Assembly (NCBI RefSeq): GCF_018863415.1
Contig: NZ_JAHKSN010000015.1
Coordinates: 51,316 to 115,315, forward strand
Origin: Deinococcus aestuarii
GTDB taxonomy: Bacteria; Deinococcota; Deinococci; Deinococcales; Deinococcaceae
Length of the DNA: 64,000 nt
Direction: 5' to 3'
Below, piece after piece: positions 9,054 through 16,860 of the stretch. Under the pieces are notes generated by a model. That model ran no database searches and was not told the origin of the DNA. It worked only from the letters and a program-made list of their open reading frames with translations. The first letter of the stretch is position 1. Each line of letters opens with the position of its first letter. Made by a program: the position numbers and the translations under genes.

Positions 9054-9647
9054 GAGAATTCTCCTTGACCGGGGAGGGACGCGGGAGCACCGCCCTCTCC
9101 CTCCCCGGGTAGACTGTGTTCCGGTCGCCGAGAAGGCGTGAACCGCGCGGAGTGGGCCTGCTGCATGAGGTACAGAAGATTCTTGATCTCCTGCTGACGG
9201 AGGTGCCGGAACAGGGCCGCCTCCCTCTCCCCTGCCAGGAGTCCGGGAGGCGGGTGGGGGCGAGAGGGGAGGCGGCTGGGTGGCGGTCATCTGTACCTCG
9301 GGGAAATGCCGTGATCACCGAAACTCCACGACAGGGTGGGCCGTCGGTGGGGGTGGAGCCGCGTAGGGGCAGCGCCGGGAGCTTCGGTTATCGTCAGGGG
9401 CGTCTCTCAGACCTCTCGGACGGGACGCCGCACCTGCGGCCTGTCCATTATGCGGGAACCGGGGGGCTGGGGCAAGCCGGGACCGGGGGGACGGGGGATC
9501 ACCCAGGGCGGGCGGGAGCGGCGGCCCCTGCGCCCCGTTCCTTGCCTCTCGATGAACCCCGCCCTCCCCGTCCGCCGGGGCACACCCGGTATCGTGCCCG
9601 CGTCGTTTCGCCCTCTTCCCTTCCCGTTCCCGCCTGGAGGTCCACCC
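9054..9647. other. Intergenic region, 594 bp, divergent promoters
   Basis: The region separates a minus-strand secreted enzyme gene from a plus-strand gene starting at 9648. The leader of the minus-strand gene contains a strong hairpin (9069-9108, listed separately). The rest is GC-rich with overlapping long open frames on both strands that lack start signals and family resemblance. Nothing else is recognised. Confidence 0.45.
9069..9108 (-). promoter_or_regulatory. Leader hairpin directly upstream of the ribosome-binding site
   Basis: CCGGGGAGGGA at 9069-9079 is the exact reverse complement of TCCCTCCCCGG at 9098-9108. This gives an 11-bp GC-rich stem with an 18-base loop in the 5' leader of the SGNH/DUF4038 gene. 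It ends about 6 bases before the AGGAG of that gene. It could stabilise the mRNA or control translation; no ligand or protein is implied by the sequence. Confidence 0.4.
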
Positions 9648-10331
9648 ATGCCCTGCCGCTCTCCCCTGCCCCTGCTGGCGCTGCCCGCCCTGGCCCTGGG
9701 GGCCTACGCCCTCAAGGGCCCCGCCGACCCCCTGCGCCCGTCCACCCCCGAGGACGGCGTGGGGCCGCTGACCCGCCGCCGCTACTGGGTGGAGATCGAG
9801 GGGGCCACCCACACGCCCGAGGAAGTGGCCGACCACTGGCGCAACCACCTGCCCGAGCACGCCCCGAAGTGGCTGGCGTGGTTCAGGGGCCTCGACCACC
9901 CCGTGCCGCCCGTGAGGAAGGGCGACCGCTTGCAGATTCAGATGCTGCTGATCCGGCGTGGCCGGGTCGTCATCGAGCATGTGGACCCGCTCGGCTTCCG
10001 GGTCCGGACCCTGCGGCTGCACCCCGACGCGGGCACCTCCGACTTCCGGGTGTATCCGGGCGAGGAGCGCGGGCGGATGGTCCTCCAGATCGAGTCGCTG
10101 CTGCGGGTGAACTCGCAGTTCGACCGCCTCGCGTACATCTTCGGCGTCCACGCGGCCCAGCGCCGCAACTGGGAGCTGACCCTGACGAGCGTGGCGCGGT
10201 ACGCGGGCGGGCAGATTCAGAACCGGGGCCACGAGTCGCTGGAGATGCACACCCTGGAACACACCTACCACCTCCCCGAGATGCCCGAGGTGCCGGTCGG
10301 GGCGAGCCTGGAGACCGCCGACCACGCCTGA
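9648..10331 (+). CDS. Conserved hypothetical protein with N-terminal hydrophobic segment
   Basis: A 227-residue protein that I cannot place in a named family with confidence. The first 25 residues (CRSPLPLLALPALALGAYALKG) form a hydrophobic stretch that could be a signal anchor. The remaining part is a soluble alpha/beta domain. Its phrases YWVEIEGATHTPEEVADHWR and VEIEGAT-type strands suggest an SRPBCC-like steroidogenic acute regulatory fold, but this is only an impression. ATG 9648 has GGAGG ten bases before it, better supported than the upstream in-frame codons back to 9336. It lies immediately before a decayed antitoxin gene and is not obviously part of an operon. Confidence 0.65.
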   Translation: MPCRSPLPLLALPALALGAYALKGPADPLRPSTPEDGVGPLTRRRYWVEIEGATHTPEEVADHWRNHLPEHAPKWLAWFRGLDHPVPPVRKGDRLQIQMLLIRRGRVVIEHVDPLGFRVRTLRLHPDAGTSDFRVYPGEERGRMVLQIESLLRVNSQFDRLAYIFGVHAAQRRNWELTLTSVARYAGGQIQNRGHESLEMHTLEHTYHLPEMPEVPVGASLETADHA

Positions 10332-10349
10332 GGCGGGGGTGGGCCGACA

Positions 10350-10588
10350 GATCAACACGTCGGGAGCAGCTTCGGCGGCCTCGCGGTGGAGGATGGCCTG
10401 TTGGCGGATGCCCAGGCGGTTGTCGTCAGACGGGTGATCGCGTCTCGGATCAAGCAAGAGATGAGACGACGGAGACCAGCCCTGCCGTAGGCGACCTGCT
10501 TGATCCCGACAATCACGCCGTCACCCTGCGCACCCTGGAACGTGCGACGGCAATCTTGGGCAAGCGGCTGCGGCCCCGCCCCGTTTGA
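10350..10588 (+). pseudogene. Remnant of an XRE/HigA-type antitoxin gene
   Basis: Two reading frames together reproduce the usual layout of a small HTH antitoxin. From about 10350 one frame reads HVGSSF..EDGLLADAQAVVVRRVIASRIKQEMRRRR, the typical N-terminal helix of these proteins, then stops. About two bases out of frame the next segment reads TSPAVGDLLDPDN and continues AVTLRTLERATAILGKRLR to a TGA at 10586-10588, the classic end of the family (LLDP, TLxTLERA, LGKRL). About a dozen residues of the helix-turn-helix between the two parts are missing and the frame is shifted. No start codon is visible because the frame runs straight out of the stop of the preceding gene. I see no partner toxin gene. 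Family recognition is by eye, but the pattern is distinctive. Confidence 0.65.
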
Positions 10589-10652
10589 ATCCGTAGTTGA
10601 CCCTTGTCTGCTCCCTCGCACCAACAGCCCCCATCTGCATTAATTTGATGCC

Positions 10653-11573
10653 ATGAGCGACCCCTCGGTGTTCCACAAAGCCTTGCGTGCCGCTTCCGAG
10701 GATGGGCAGGCGGAAAAGGTGCGGCGCGCGCTGCTGCGGCACGAACTCGACGCGGCGTGGCCGATCCTGAAAGGGCACCTGCCCGACGGGCGGGAGAACC
10801 CCACGACGCTGAAAAACACCCTGAGCGGAATCAAGAAACTCGTGACCTACGCGCAGGAGCAGGGAGAATCGCTGCTCACGCCGTCGCCGGGCTTCGCGGC
10901 GGGGTACCTGGCGGCCATCGCGGGGCACGCCCCGGCCACCCAGCGGGTGCTGCTGTCGCGGGCGCGGGCCCTCTATCACGCCCTGCGCGAACTCGGGGTG
11001 GTGGGGCCCGACTTCGACCCCTTCGGGGAGGTGAAGGGCCCGGACCTGCGCTTCCGGCCCGGCGAGGACAAGAGCCTCTACGACGAGGACGAGGTGGCCC
11101 GCCTCGTGGCCCACGCCGACGACGAGGAGCGAGCCCTCGTGCTGCTGGGGGCCGACGTGGGGCTGACGACGGGCGAGACCGCGCGCCTGACCTGGGAGGA
11201 CATCGAGCTGAGCGGCGACGTGCTGCGGGTCCACGGGCGCGAAATCCTGGCGAGCGAGCGGCTCACGGACGCGCTGCGGACCTGGGCCAACCGCAGCGGG
11301 GGTGTGCTGTTCGCGCGGGGCTCGGTCTTCTCGCTCACCGACCACGCCGTCCGGGGGCGGCTCTTCCGGCTATGCAGGCGGGCGAACGTGACGTACAAGG
11401 CCTGGCGCTCCCTGCGCCACCGCTACGCCGTGCGGCTGTGGCAGGAGACGGGCGACCCCCAACTCGTCGCCGCCCAGCTCGGCTTCGGCACCCTGGAGGC
11501 TGTGCAGCCCTACATGCGGCTGGAGCGGGTGCGCCGCGAGCGGGCGGAGGAGCAGGAACACCAGGACCCCTGA
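10653..11573 (+). CDS. Tyrosine recombinase (integrase) family protein with altered active site
   Basis: A 306-residue protein with the two-domain layout of XerC/D-type recombinases: a helical core-binding domain (about residues 30-125) and a catalytic domain (about 135-295). The fold is clear (GADVGLTTGETARLTWEDIEL, SLRHRYAVRLWQETGD, VAAQLGFGTLEAVQPYM), but key residues differ. The first Arg of the GLRxxE block is Thr, the His of the HxxR box is Arg (RSLR), and the H/W before the final block is Phe. The second Arg and the nucleophile Tyr position are kept. It may therefore be a DNA-binding protein with little recombinase activity. A TAATTT box at 10641-10646, 6 bases before ATG, indicates a leaderless transcript. 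Confidence 0.8.
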   Translation: MSDPSVFHKALRAASEDGQAEKVRRALLRHELDAAWPILKGHLPDGRENPTTLKNTLSGIKKLVTYAQEQGESLLTPSPGFAAGYLAAIAGHAPATQRVLLSRARALYHALRELGVVGPDFDPFGEVKGPDLRFRPGEDKSLYDEDEVARLVAHADDEERALVLLGADVGLTTGETARLTWEDIELSGDVLRVHGREILASERLTDALRTWANRSGGVLFARGSVFSLTDHAVRGRLFRLCRRANVTYKAWRSLRHRYAVRLWQETGDPQLVAAQLGFGTLEAVQPYMRLERVRRERAEEQEHQDP

Positions 11574-11611
11574 GCCGCCCGGTCGCGCCCGCCGGGACTC
11601 GGGCGGGGCGC

Positions 11612-11664
11612 GCTGGGAGGGGCGGTAGGGCCGGAACGGCTGCGCCGTCCATCCCCCTCCCAGC
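11612..11664. terminator. Compound stem-loop between convergent genes
   Basis: GCTGGGAGGGG at 11612-11622 pairs exactly with CCCCTCCCAGC at 11654-11664. Inside the loop ACGGC-TGC-GCCGT (11636-11648) forms a second stem. It lies between the 3' ends of the recombinase gene (plus) and the ABC exporter gene (minus), consistent with a bidirectional terminator, although no T-run follows. Confidence 0.5.
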
Positions 11665-11839
11665 CTTTCGCGGTGCGAGCTGTCCCAGTTCCCCACGAGG
11701 GGGAGGAGCCGAGATCAGGTTCCGCCCACTCTATGAGGCACACCGCCCCAGCCTTCATCCCACCTCACGGCAGGAGAGACGGGACGCCGCGCCCAGGAGC
11801 ACTTCTGCCCGTAGGCCCGGCCGGAAGCCCCGACCGCGT

Positions 11840-13576
11840 TCAGAGGCTCGCCCCGACCTGCTGCAAGCGGGCGTATACCCCTTCCCGCCGCACGAGTTCG
11901 GCGTGCGTCCCCTCTTCGGCGATGCCCTGCTCGGTCAGCACGACGATGCGCCCGGCGTGGCGCACGGTGGAGAGGCGGTGGGCGATCACCAGGGTCGTGC
12001 GGCCCCGGGCCAGCCGTTCGAGCGACGCCTGGACCAGCCGCTCGCTCTCCACGTCGAGCGCACTCGTCGCCTCGTCGAAAATCAGGATCGGCGGGTCTTT
12101 CAGGAACACCCGGGCGATGCTCAGGCGCTGTTTCTGCCCGCCGGAGAGCCGCACGCCGCGCTGGCCGATGTCGGTGTCGTAGCCCTCCGGCAGGCGGATG
12201 ATGAAGTCGTGTGCTCCCGCCTGCCGGGCGGCCAGGGCGACCTCCGCCTCGCCCGCTTCCGGGTTGCCGTAGCGGATGTTGTCCCGCACGCTGCCCGCGA
12301 AGAGGTACACGTCCTGCTGCACCACGCCGATCTGGCGGCGCAGCGACGCGAGCGTCACGTCCCGGACGGGCACGTCGTCCACCAGAATCCGCCCGCCGCC
12401 CACCTCGTAGAAACGGGGGATCAGGGCGCAGAGGGTACTCTTCCCCACCCCCGAGGCCCCGACGAGGGCGACGAACTCCCCGGGCCGGATGTGCAGGTCG
12501 AGGTCTCGCAGGACCGGCTCCGCGCCGGGCCGGTACGCGAAGGAGACACGCTGAAACTTGATGTCCCCCCGGACGGGGCCGAGGTCCCGGGCGCCGGGCG
12601 CGTCCGTGACGGCGGGCGGGACCTCCATCAGCTCCTGAACGCGCACGAAGCCCGCCAGACCCTCTTGGAGCAGCCGGGCGAGGTTCACGAAGCGCGCGAT
12701 GGGCTCGATCAGGAGGCCGACGCACAGCAGGTACGTGACGAGTTCGTCCACCCGCAGGCTGCTGCGCAGGATGGTCAGGCTGCCGAACACCAGCACGGCG
12801 ACCGTCATCAGTTGCGTGAAGGCCGTCATCCCCTGGTAGAAATACGCCTCGTTGCGGTAGCCGTCGTCGCGGCTCTCCACGAAGCGCCCGTTGGCCGCGT
12901 CGAAGCGCCCCTGCTCGACCCCCTCGTTCGTGAACGACTGCACGGTGCGGATGCCCGCGAGCGAGTCCTCGACCTGGGCGTTCACGTCTCCGATCCGTTC
13001 GCTGCTGCGCAGCATGGCCCGGTGCAGCCGACGGTGGAAGACCAGCGCGTAGGCGGCCATGGGCGGCACGAACGCGAAGAGGAGCCAGGTGAGCCCCGGG
13101 TTGATTCCCAGCAGGATGAAAAAGACGCCCGTGAACTTGAACAGGGCGACGGCGAGGTCCTCCGGGCCGTGGTGGGCGAGTTCCCCGATGGCGAGGAGGT
13201 CGTTCGTGAGGCGGCTCATCAGGTGCCCGGTGCGCTGCCCGTCGAAGAAGGCAAAGGGTTGGGCCTGAAGGTGCCGGAACAGGTCGCGCCGCAGGTCGCG
13301 CTCGATGTACGTGCCCATCATGTGGCCCCGGTAGTCCACGAAGGTGTTCGCGGCGATCTGCAAGGCGACCAGCCCCAACATGCCCCCGCCGACGAGGAGC
13401 ATCTGGCGCAGGGCCTCCGGGGTGGGCTGGTGCAGGACCGTCCGGGTGACGTACCCGGCGCAGAGGGGAAAGACCAGCAAGGTCCCCGCGACGACAAAGG
13501 CGCAGAGGAGGTCGAGGACCAGCGTGCGGCGGTAGGGCCGGTAATACGCGAGGAAAACGCGGAGACGGGACGGCAA
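11840..13576 (-). CDS. ABC exporter, fused membrane and ATPase domains (MsbA/multidrug type)
   Basis: A 578-residue half-transporter that should dimerise in the inner membrane and export a hydrophobic substrate. A six-helix membrane domain (about residues 1-320) precedes the nucleotide-binding domain. Visible motifs are Walker A GASGVGKST (about 370), the Q-loop VVQQDVYLF, the signature LSGGQKQRLSIARVF and Walker B ILIFDEATSALD, then the switch His in IAHRLSTV. All catalytic residues are intact and the length is normal. The start is a TTG at 13576 with AGGAG seven bases before it. Substrate cannot be assigned. A possible 33-codon ORF with a strong ribosome site lies upstream on the same strand (13683-13784). 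Confidence 0.93.
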   Translation of the reverse strand: MPSRLRVFLAYYRPYRRTLVLDLLCAFVVAGTLLVFPLCAGYVTRTVLHQPTPEALRQMLLVGGGMLGLVALQIAANTFVDYRGHMMGTYIERDLRRDLFRHLQAQPFAFFDGQRTGHLMSRLTNDLLAIGELAHHGPEDLAVALFKFTGVFFILLGINPGLTWLLFAFVPPMAAYALVFHRRLHRAMLRSSERIGDVNAQVEDSLAGIRTVQSFTNEGVEQGRFDAANGRFVESRDDGYRNEAYFYQGMTAFTQLMTVAVLVFGSLTILRSSLRVDELVTYLLCVGLLIEPIARFVNLARLLQEGLAGFVRVQELMEVPPAVTDAPGARDLGPVRGDIKFQRVSFAYRPGAEPVLRDLDLHIRPGEFVALVGASGVGKSTLCALIPRFYEVGGGRILVDDVPVRDVTLASLRRQIGVVQQDVYLFAGSVRDNIRYGNPEAGEAEVALAARQAGAHDFIIRLPEGYDTDIGQRGVRLSGGQKQRLSIARVFLKDPPILIFDEATSALDVESERLVQASLERLARGRTTLVIAHRLSTVRHAGRIVVLTEQGIAEEGTHAELVRREGVYARLQQVGASL

Positions 13577-13682
13577 GGTGGACTCCTGGGGTCACCGGGG
13601 TCCGGTTCGTTTCCGCGGGCGTGGTGCCGTCCGCCCGGCCTGTCTTCCGGCGAGGGGGCCGGGCAGGCGGGTTCGTTCGAGC

Positions 13683-13784
13683 CTACCTGCTCGGGCGAGG
13701 CGTCAAGGCGACTGCGCGTGAAACGTCCGGGCTCCCGGCGGAAAGGGCGCGGGTGGGCTGGACAGACAGGCGACCTTGAGGCAT
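13683..13784 (-). CDS. Possible small ORF or leader peptide, 33 codons
   Basis: An ATG at 13784 has AAAGGAG six bases before it, a better ribosome site than many genes in this window. The frame runs 33 codons (MPQGRLSVQPTRALSAG at the start) to a TAG. It ends 107 bases upstream of the ABC exporter start on the same strand. Composition is basic and polar with no family resemblance. It may be a leader peptide, an unannotated small protein or chance. Confidence 0.25.
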   Translation of the reverse strand: MPQGRLSVQPTRALSAGSPDVSRAVALTPRPSR

Positions 13785-13871
13785 GGGGTTCTCCTTTGGT
13801 GATGCTCGGAACTTCCGATGAGGGTAGGCACGGCGGGCCGGGCCCGGCTCCCCGTGATGTGGCCTAGCGCC

Positions 13872-13889
13872 CTAAGCCGGGAGGCTTAG
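13872..13889 (-). terminator. Hairpin behind the dienelactone hydrolase gene
   Basis: CTAAGCC at 13872-13878 pairs exactly with GGCTTAG at 13883-13889 across a GGGA loop, and flanking GCG/CGC can extend the stem after a small bulge. It lies about 30 bases past the stop of the minus-strand gene at 13922. Confidence 0.5.
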
Positions 13890-13921
13890 CGCAGGCACAC
13901 GGGCGGAGGGTCGGCCCTCCC

Positions 13922-14863
13922 CTACAGGTACTGCCGGAACCACACCAGGGTCGTGGCCCAGGCGTTTTCCGCCGCGTCGCGCTTGTAATTCTGGCCGGTG
14001 TCGTTGTGAAAGGCGTGGTTGGCGCCGGGATAGATCAGGAACTGGTGGCGCACGTTCGCCGCCGCCAGCGCCGCCTCGGTGGGGGCCGCGTTCGACGTGA
14101 TGCGCGCGTCGCGCCCGCCGTAGATGCCCAGCACCGCCGCCCGGATGTTCGGAACGTCCCCGAACGAGGGAGAGGGCCCGTAGTACGGCACGGCGGCCCG
14201 CAGGTCGGGCAGCACCGTCGAGAGGCGCCACGTCATGCCGCCGCCCCAGCAAAACCCCACCATGCCGAAGCGTTCGGCCTGCGCCCCGGGCTGGGCCTTG
14301 AGGACCTTGACGGCCTCCAGCGCGTGGGCCACATGCTGTTCGGCGGGCGTGCGGGCGATGAAGGCGGAAATCTGGGCGGTGTCGGTGAAGCGGGCCGTGC
14401 CCCCCTCGGGAGACACGAAGTCGGGCGCGAGGGCGATGTACCCGGCCTTGGCGACCCGGCGCGTCACGTCCTTGATGTGCGGCTGGAGGCCCCGGTTCTC
14501 GTGGATCACCAGGACGATGGGCGCACTCGCCACCCCGGCGGGGCGGGCGACGTAGGCGAAGTTGGTGCGGCCCAGCGCCTCGTAGGTGAGGTCGCGCGCC
14601 TCGATGGCGGGGTCCTGCGGGTCCACCTGGTACGAGTTGCGGGCGGGCTCGTTCTGGGGGGCGGCCCCCTGCGCCTCGGCGAGTTCGGCGGCGCTGACGC
14701 CCATCACGCCCAGGGTGGCGAGCAGCGTCCGCGCCCCCAGAATCCCGCCGCCCAGCAGCACGCTGCGGCGCAGGAACTCGCGGCGGGCCATCTCCCCCTC
14801 ACGGTAGTCCTCGGCGAACTCCTCGGCGACGTAGCGAAACAGGTCCTGCCGGTACTCGCTCAT
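13922..14863 (-). CDS. Dienelactone hydrolase family protein, Tat-exported
   Basis: A 313-residue alpha/beta hydrolase. The N-terminus carries a twin-arginine motif (ARREFLRRSVLLGGG) about 25 residues in, followed by a hydrophobic stretch, so export as a folded protein is expected. The hydrolase domain begins near residue 85. The catalytic triad is visible as Cys in GMVGFCWGGGMTW, Asp in YGGRDARI and His in GANHAFHNDTG. Cys rather than Ser is typical of dienelactone hydrolases (carboxymethylenebutenolidase family), which open enol lactones; exported relatives act on unknown esters or lactones. AGGAG precedes the ATG. The gene is transcribed alone, with a hairpin behind it. Confidence 0.9.
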   Translation of the reverse strand: MSEYRQDLFRYVAEEFAEDYREGEMARREFLRRSVLLGGGILGARTLLATLGVMGVSAAELAEAQGAAPQNEPARNSYQVDPQDPAIEARDLTYEALGRTNFAYVARPAGVASAPIVLVIHENRGLQPHIKDVTRRVAKAGYIALAPDFVSPEGGTARFTDTAQISAFIARTPAEQHVAHALEAVKVLKAQPGAQAERFGMVGFCWGGGMTWRLSTVLPDLRAAVPYYGPSPSFGDVPNIRAAVLGIYGGRDARITSNAAPTEAALAAANVRHQFLIYPGANHAFHNDTGQNYKRDAAENAWATTLVWFRQYL

Positions 14864-15398
14864 GGCGCTCCTTTCGTGGCCTGTCCATCACACCGGAAAA
14901 GGGGCGGCGAAACTGTAAGACCTCCCGGCCCGGGCGCCCCCGGACGCACTTTTTCCCGGCACGCGACCTTTGCCGACGCCCCTCGCGTGAAGGCGTGTGG
15001 GGCGTTCACGTCGAGCCCCGGCAGGAGGCCCGGCACCGCCGTCCTCTCCACGAGGTCGCTGCCCGTCGCCGCGCGCCCTCGCCTCCCTCGCACAGCAGGC
15101 TCACCGGCCGGGGGCGGGGCGTGGGCCCTCCGGCGCGAGCAGGGCCGCCGTCTGGCGTTCGGGCCGCGTATACGGGGAGATACCGAGCAGGTGGTCGTGC
15201 CACGGCAGGGCGCTCCAGGTTAAGCGGACTCCTCCCCTCAGGCGGGCAACGGGACTGGGGTGCGCCGCAACCAGCACCGCGCTCTCGCTGTCTCTGAAGG
15301 CAGGCACCGTCCTGGGAACCTTCGCGCGGGCCTTCGGTGATCCGGCGGTCTTCCTGCCGGGCGCCGCCCCCGGCCCGCAGCGTGGGGCGGACGATGCC
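14864..15398. other. Intergenic region, 535 bp
   Basis: GC-rich sequence between two minus-strand genes. Several long open frames cross it, but none has a start signal or known domain. I recognise no RNA gene, repeat or mobile element in it. Confidence 0.4.
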
Positions 15399-15653
15399 TC
15401 AGAGACCGGCGGGCTGGACGGTCAGGCCGGACGGCCTTTCGAGGGGACGGCCCTCGACGAAGCTATAGTCGTCCGCATAGGTCTCCAGAACGACCTTCCG
15501 GGTGAGATCCCCGGTCTGGAGCGGCCGACTCGCCGCCAGGGCCTCGCGCTCCTCGCGGAAGATGACGGGCACGTGGGGGGTGTCGGGGTGCGTCAGCGGC
15601 AGGCCATCGACGACGAGGACGAAGTAGCAGGGGATCCGTGCGGCAGCCGTCAT
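15399..15653 (-). CDS. Small hypothetical protein, 84 residues
   Basis: An 84-residue protein of unknown family, with a hydrophobic start (AARIPCYFVLVVDG) and an acidic middle. It is supported as a real gene by a TAATCT box (minus-strand sense, positions 15660-15665) exactly 6 bases before the ATG, the pattern of leaderless transcripts. It is divergent from the 15738 gene, whose start has the same type of box. The two promoters share an 84-base spacer. Function unknown. Confidence 0.55.
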   Translation of the reverse strand: MTAAARIPCYFVLVVDGLPLTHPDTPHVPVIFREEREALAASRPLQTGDLTRKVVLETYADDYSFVEGRPLERPSGLTVQPAGL

Positions 15654-15737
15654 AGTTAAAGATTAAGTGAAGGTGTCTGACAAAACTGGCACAACGGCGG
15701 CGGCCCCGTCACCGGCGGGGACCTTTAGAATTTCGCC

Positions 15738-16208
15738 GTGCCGTACACCACCCTGAGCGAACAGATCAAGAACCTCTCCAACCCGCAGAGGAGCGACACC
15801 TTTGTCAAGCGGTTCCGCGACGCGGTGCGGGAGGGCGAGCTGGAGGCGGCGGAGTTGCCCCAGCGCTTCACCCTGCCCAAGACCTACCGCAAGCGGGGCA
15901 GCGACGAGACTGCCACCCGCGACGTGCGCGAGATGGTGTTCGAGCCCAGCCCCGAGTTCGAGGCCTGGTTCACGCGGGTGAACGAGGAGCTGTCGGCGGG
16001 GCGCGAGCGGCGGGCGAGGGTCAAGCCCACCCTGGAGAACATCGAGGCCGGGTCCGTGGATTTCCGGGCGCTCGCCGAGGAGACCCGGCGCAAACTCAAC
16101 GCGAGCTTCGAGAAGGGACAGACCCTCGGCAAGTCGCGCGCCCAGACCCGCACTCCGTCCGGCAAGGCCGCCAGCAAGACCGGGAGCAAGCGCGGCGCCC
16201 GGAAGTAG
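15738..16208 (+). CDS. Hypothetical protein with basic, lysine-rich C-terminal tail
   Basis: A 156-residue protein of no family I recognise. Residues 1-120 are charged and helical. From about residue 125 the sequence becomes a Ser/Thr/Lys/Arg/Ala-rich tail (GKSRAQTRTPSGKAASKTG), resembling the tails of bacterial histone-like and other nucleic-acid-binding proteins. It starts with GTG at 15738. A TAGAAT box lies 6 bases before it, so the transcript is probably leaderless. It is divergent from the 84-residue gene and convergent with the copper-protein gene, with a perfect terminator hairpin between. DNA or RNA binding is an inference from composition only. Confidence 0.65.
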   Translation: MPYTTLSEQIKNLSNPQRSDTFVKRFRDAVREGELEAAELPQRFTLPKTYRKRGSDETATRDVREMVFEPSPEFEAWFTRVNEELSAGRERRARVKPTLENIEAGSVDFRALAEETRRKLNASFEKGQTLGKSRAQTRTPSGKAASKTGSKRGARK

Positions 16209-16241
16209 GCGGCAGGCCGTTCGGCTTGCACCCGAACCCAT

Positions 16242-16283
16242 GGAGGCGTGGACAGGGCCAGCGGTGGCCCCGTCCACGCCTCC
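16242..16283. terminator. Bidirectional rho-independent-like terminator
   Basis: GGAGGCGTGGAC (16242-16253) and GTCCACGCCTCC (16272-16283) form a perfect 12-bp stem. Inside, GGGCCA and TGGCCC form 6 more pairs around a GCGG loop. It lies between the stops of two convergent genes (16208 and 16316). It is the strongest hairpin in this part of the window. Confidence 0.75.
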
Positions 16284-16315
16284 GGCCCTGGGTGAGGCTA
16301 CCTGCCGGGCCGACC

Positions 16316-16738
16316 TCAGGCGCTCATGGTGCCCAGCAGCCCCTCGCACGCCCGCTCGCAGCGGCGGCAGGACTCGGCGCACACCCCGCAGTGAGGCATG
16401 TTCATCTCGCGCGCGTGGCGCTCGCACTCGTCCCCGCAGGCCCGGCAGGCCGCCTGGCAGGCCTGAAGCTGGGCGCGCACCACGCCCCGGTCGGGCTGGG
16501 TGAGCCGGGAGAGGACCCGCCCGGTCGCGCCGCACACGTCGGCGCAGTCGAGATTCAGCCGGATGCAGTGGACGAGGTGCGTCAGGTGCTCGCGCTCGGC
16601 GAGGCAGGCGTCGGCGCAGGACGAGCAGACGTTCTCGCACCCGAAGCAGGCGTCGATACACTCCGCGAGCGCGCCGAGGTCGAAGACGCTCGCCGGGTTG
16701 GGGTGGGTTTCCAGCATCCGGGCGGTGTTCTGCGGCAT
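16316..16738 (-). CDS. Four-helix-bundle cysteine-rich copper-storage-like protein (Csp/DUF326)
   Basis: A 140-residue soluble protein dense in cysteine, with Cys spaced in helices (CIDACFGCENVCSSCADAC, then CADVCGATG, CQAACRACGDEC, CGVCAESCRRCERAC). This is the pattern of the Csp family, four-helix bundles that bind many Cu(I) ions, and of DUF326 ferredoxin-like proteins. There is no signal peptide, so it should act in the cytosol (Csp3-like), buffering copper. AGGAG lies seven bases before the ATG. It lies just downstream of the zinc alcohol dehydrogenase gene on the same strand with 122 bases between, so joint transcription is possible but not shown. Confidence 0.85.
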   Translation of the reverse strand: MPQNTARMLETHPNPASVFDLGALAECIDACFGCENVCSSCADACLAEREHLTHLVHCIRLNLDCADVCGATGRVLSRLTQPDRGVVRAQLQACQAACRACGDECERHAREMNMPHCGVCAESCRRCERACEGLLGTMSA

Positions 16739-16860
16739 GGAGGTCTCCTGTATGGCTGAGCGGGTCCGCCCCCGGCGCCCGCCTCGATCTCACGGTGCGG
16801 TCCTGATCTGGCGGGGATTCGGTCGCCAGGTCGGGCTGCGGAAGGGGCGGGTCTGGGCGC

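Larger units (their letters stand above)
13577..13921. other. Intergenic region, 345 bp
   Basis: The region holds the promoter and leader of the ABC exporter, a possible 33-codon ORF on the minus strand (13683-13784), and a terminator-like hairpin at 13872-13889 behind the dienelactone hydrolase gene. No RNA gene was recognised. Confidence 0.5.
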
